From Clostridium sp. CAG:632 (GTDB lineage Bacteria; Bacillota; Clostridia; Lachnospirales; Lachnospiraceae): a stretch of DNA of 16,445 bases. Position 1 is the stretch's first letter; the number at the start of each line of letters is the position of its first letter. Positions 14,302-16,445 of this stretch are shown in pieces. The stretch lies in NCBI GenBank assembly GCA_000431515.1, contig HF991357.1, positions 32,093 to 48,537 of the forward strand, given 5' to 3'. The translations under genes were made by a program, and so were the position numbers. The notes under the pieces are model-generated. The model saw nothing but the letters and a program-made list of their open reading frames with translations, made no database searches and was not told where the DNA came from.

Positions 14302-15252
14302 ATGCAGGAAGTGAGACAGAGAATCAAAGTTACACAAAGGAAAGCGTATAGATTTCTGATTCCGGTACTGATTCCGATACTGATAATGGTACTAAATGTG
14401 CAGAGGGCGCAGGCCGCCACTCCGCGGGTAATGCTGTCCAATTATTCGATAGAAGAAGGGGAAATCGTGGCGGGACAGCCGTTTACGTTACATATTACGC
14501 TGAGGAATACAGCGGCGAATTCCATCCGGAATCTGAAGCTTACAATCTCCACGGAAAAAGGCGAATTTCTTCCGGTGGATGGAGCGGGTACGGCATATCT
14601 GGAGAAACTGGCTGGCAGAAGTGAATCAGAGTTTACATTTGCGATGCAGGCTGTGGATGGACTGACCACGCAGTCCTATAAGCTGCTTCTGAAATCGGAG
14701 TATGAGGGAAATGATGGCTCGCCGTATACGGTTGAGGAATCTATATTCCTTCCGGTTACTCTGCAGCAGCGATGTTCGGTAACGGATGTGTTTCTCCCGG
14801 ATAGTGATGTTGAACTGGGTGAAACGGTAGAAATCGGAGCTTCTGTAAATAATCTGGGAGAAGAGCCGCTTTATAATGTGACCGCCGGCATCAGCGGAAG
14901 TAATGTGGCTGTTGCTGATACGTATATCGGAACCATCGATGCCGGAAAACGGGGCAATGTAGATCTTCTGACAAAGGCGAGTGCAATATCGGAGATGAGC
15001 GGAGATAAAAATGAACTGACCGTTTCCTATGAGGATCGGAAGGGAGAGCGGCATACTGTGGTTCAGAGTATTGAGCTGAAGGTGACACAGCCGGTTTATG
15101 AGAATCTGGAGAAGGTGAAGGATGACACCCATACGGGACAGGGCTGGATGATAACCAGCATTGTGTTGGGAGTCCTTATGATCACAGGCGGAGTTGTCGG
15201 ATTGATATTGCAGAGGAGACGCAGGAAGAAAAAACTGCTGGAGGAGTTTTAG
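14302..15252 (+). CDS. Exported, membrane-anchored protein with two Ig-like (CARDB-like) domains
   Basis: Accessory protein of 316 residues encoded between the ATPase (3-base gap) and the second permease. It has an N-terminal signal peptide (~15-39: basic stretch, hydrophobic run ILIMVLNV, then QRAQAA). Two beta-sandwich domains follow at about 40-155 and 157-262. Both show the CARDB/COG1361 pattern: 'VEEGEIVAGQPFTLHITLRNTA..I.NLKLTI'-like in the first and 'ELGETVEIGASVNNLGEEPLYNVTAGI' in the second. A membrane helix at ~283-304 and a basic cytoplasmic tail (QRRRRKKKLLEEF) close it. GGAGGG seven bases before ATG supports the start. The position is where MacA- or YknX-type adaptors sit in other operons, so I infer an extracellular partner of the permease. 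No enzymatic motif is seen; the domain call rests on pattern, not on a search. Confidence 0.82.
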   Translation: MQEVRQRIKVTQRKAYRFLIPVLIPILIMVLNVQRAQAATPRVMLSNYSIEEGEIVAGQPFTLHITLRNTAANSIRNLKLTISTEKGEFLPVDGAGTAYLEKLAGRSESEFTFAMQAVDGLTTQSYKLLLKSEYEGNDGSPYTVEESIFLPVTLQQRCSVTDVFLPDSDVELGETVEIGASVNNLGEEPLYNVTAGISGSNVAVADTYIGTIDAGKRGNVDLLTKASAISEMSGDKNELTVSYEDRKGERHTVVQSIELKVTQPVYENLEKVKDDTHTGQGWMITSIVLGVLMITGGVVGLILQRRRRKKKLLEEF

Positions 15253-15255
15253 CCT

Positions 15256-16445
15256 ATGAAATGGATATGGCATTTATGCTGGGCCAATATGAAACAGCGG
15301 GGCATCCGTACATTTCTTACGATTCTGGGAGTTGTGATCGGAATCGTATCGATCGTATCCCTGATGGCAATCGGGCTGGGAACAAAGAAGGTGCTTCTGA
15401 CTATGGCAGGAGAGGAAGGGAGTGCTACAGAGATCCGTATCCGGGGCATCACAGAGGGAAAACGGAAGGATCAGATGATCACAGACCGCCGTCTGGAAGA
15501 GGTACGGAAGCTGGATGCGGTAGCGGCTGTTTATCCGATACTTTCCGTAGACGCCCGGTTCTCATATGATAATTATGTCGGCTATTGGACAATTGATGGT
15601 ATACCGCAGGAATATCTGGATGAAATAGAAACACTGCATGGAAATCAGTCGGAAGGAGATAACTGGATACCGGAGCTGATCATGGGAAATCAGGTGCTGA
15701 ATCTGTTTTTTAATGAAGTGACCGGAACCAGCTACGGAGAAATCCATGAGAGTGACAGCAGTGAGGAAACCGAAGATCTGACCGGGAAAAAGCTGGAAAC
15801 CATGTTCTCACAGGCAGGAAGCGATAGTGAGACAAAGGTACGGCTCCCGATTACGGATATGACGAAACAGAATTCCTATTCCATTTACTGTAATCAGGAT
15901 GAACTGAAGCTATACCTGAAACGTCTGGCAGATGGTGGGAAGATTCCGGGACAGCCGGTCAATCAGAATGATGAGAATTATAATGAATGGATCTATGGAA
16001 GTGCGATTGTAGAAGCCGATGATATAGAGTCTGTAAAAAAGCTGGAGCAGGCTTTAAAGGATATGGGATTTCAGACAGAAAGCAATATTGAATTTGTGGA
16101 ATATATTGAAAAAACAATGAAGATCGCACAGCTGATCCTGGCAGGGATCGGAATGATCGCACTGGTCGTTGCAGTTATTGGAATCGGAAATACAATGACC
16201 ACAGCGGTTTATGACCGGGTGCAGGAGGTGAGTATGCTGAAGGTTCTGGGGGCAGATCCGGAAGAGCTGCTCTCGTTGTTTCTGTTAGAATCCGGAATAT
16301 TGGGCGGTATCGGCGGCATAATCGGAGTGCTGATATCGTATGGTATCTCCGGACTGGCGGTAAACCGGCTCGCAGTGAAACTGCTCTCTTTGCCCAAAGG
16401 AACAATGCTGGCGGAGATTCCAATCTGGCTGGCATTTAGTGCAGT
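15256..16445 (+). CDS. ABC transporter permease, MacB/FtsX type, 3' end cut off
   Basis: An open frame runs from ATG 15256 to the window edge (396 codons, no stop), three bases after the preceding stop, with GGAGGAG at 15240-15246. The N-terminus (MKWIWHLCWANMKQRGIRTFLTILGVVIGIVSIVSL) is the classic MacB permease entry: a short amphipathic start, then a membrane helix at ~19-43. An extracellular MacB_PCD-like domain follows (~45-288), with an acidic insert around 160-185. Then come helices at ~290-316 and 338-366. DRVQEVSMLKVLGADPEELLSLF at about 320 is the coupling helix that contacts the ATPase. The last helix lies beyond the window; complete proteins of this type are about 400-430 residues, so little is missing. 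It has the single-module, 4-helix design, unlike the double-module permease at the start of the operon. Confidence 0.93.
   Translation, partial: MKWIWHLCWANMKQRGIRTFLTILGVVIGIVSIVSLMAIGLGTKKVLLTMAGEEGSATEIRIRGITEGKRKDQMITDRRLEEVRKLDAVAAVYPILSVDARFSYDNYVGYWTIDGIPQEYLDEIETLHGNQSEGDNWIPELIMGNQVLNLFFNEVTGTSYGEIHESDSSEETEDLTGKKLETMFSQAGSDSETKVRLPITDMTKQNSYSIYCNQDELKLYLKRLADGGKIPGQPVNQNDENYNEWIYGSAIVEADDIESVKKLEQALKDMGFQTESNIEFVEYIEKTMKIAQLILAGIGMIALVVAVIGIGNTMTTAVYDRVQEVSMLKVLGADPEELLSLFLLESGILGGIGGIIGVLISYGISGLAVNRLAVKLLSLPKGTMLAEIPIWLAFSA

Noticed and set aside
14626..15273. 215-residue minus-strand open frame, the longest antisense frame
   Set aside because: It lies opposite the exported Ig-like protein, which has a signal peptide, two coherent domains, a membrane helix and a good ribosome binding site; the antisense product shows no domain or secretion signal.

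Overview
The window looks like chromosomal DNA from a Firmicute of the Lachnospiraceae type. The reasons are a mid-40s GC content, strong AGGAGG-type ribosome binding sites, a spore-cortex PdaA-like deacetylase, a 452-residue Gram-positive-type glucose-6-phosphate isomerase, a chemoreceptor of Gram-positive length, and FtsX/MacB-type ABC transporters. The genus cannot be fixed from the sequence. Every recognised gene lies on the + strand. There is no gene-free stretch above 300 bases, and I see no tRNA, rRNA, CRISPR array, insertion sequence or phage gene.

Layout. (1) 1-308: the C-terminal end of an amidohydrolase of the adenosine / S-adenosylhomocysteine deaminase group. (2) 443-2241: an uncharacterised three-helix membrane protein followed with almost no gap by a lipoprotein form of PdaA. 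(3) 2260-3774: pgi as a clean monocistronic unit, with a near-consensus promoter, a leader hairpin and an intrinsic terminator. (4) 3804-7835: a chemoreceptor, an OmpR-type response regulator and an intramembrane-sensing histidine kinase, probably one operon. A perfect inverted repeat lies over its start region and a 13-bp hairpin lies between regulator and kinase. (5) 7939-8679: a small alpha/beta hydrolase. (6) 8735-10870: a LysR regulator and a YxjG-like methionine synthase. Between them is a 17-bp site that nearly matches the MtaR/MetR 'MET box', at the classical LysR position upstream of a good promoter. (7) 10901-16445: an ABC transporter operon running off the end, encoding a large 8-helix FtsX-type permease, a LolD/MacB-type ATPase, an exported Ig-like (CARDB-like) membrane-anchored protein and a second, MacB-type permease.

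How the parts may work together. The ABC operon has a perfect TATAAT -10 but no -35. Upstream of it lies TTACA-N4-TGTAA, the motif described for BceR-like response regulators. The kinase encoded about 3.2 kb upstream has BceS-like topology (two membrane helices, about eight residues between them). The most interesting hypothesis is therefore that the two-component system at 6007-7835 controls the transporter at 11019 onward as an envelope-stress or antimicrobial-peptide module, although three unrelated genes separate them and the transporter is not a canonical BceAB. The second regulatory story, LysR regulator to MET box to methionine synthase, is self-contained and consistent with known Firmicute methionine control.
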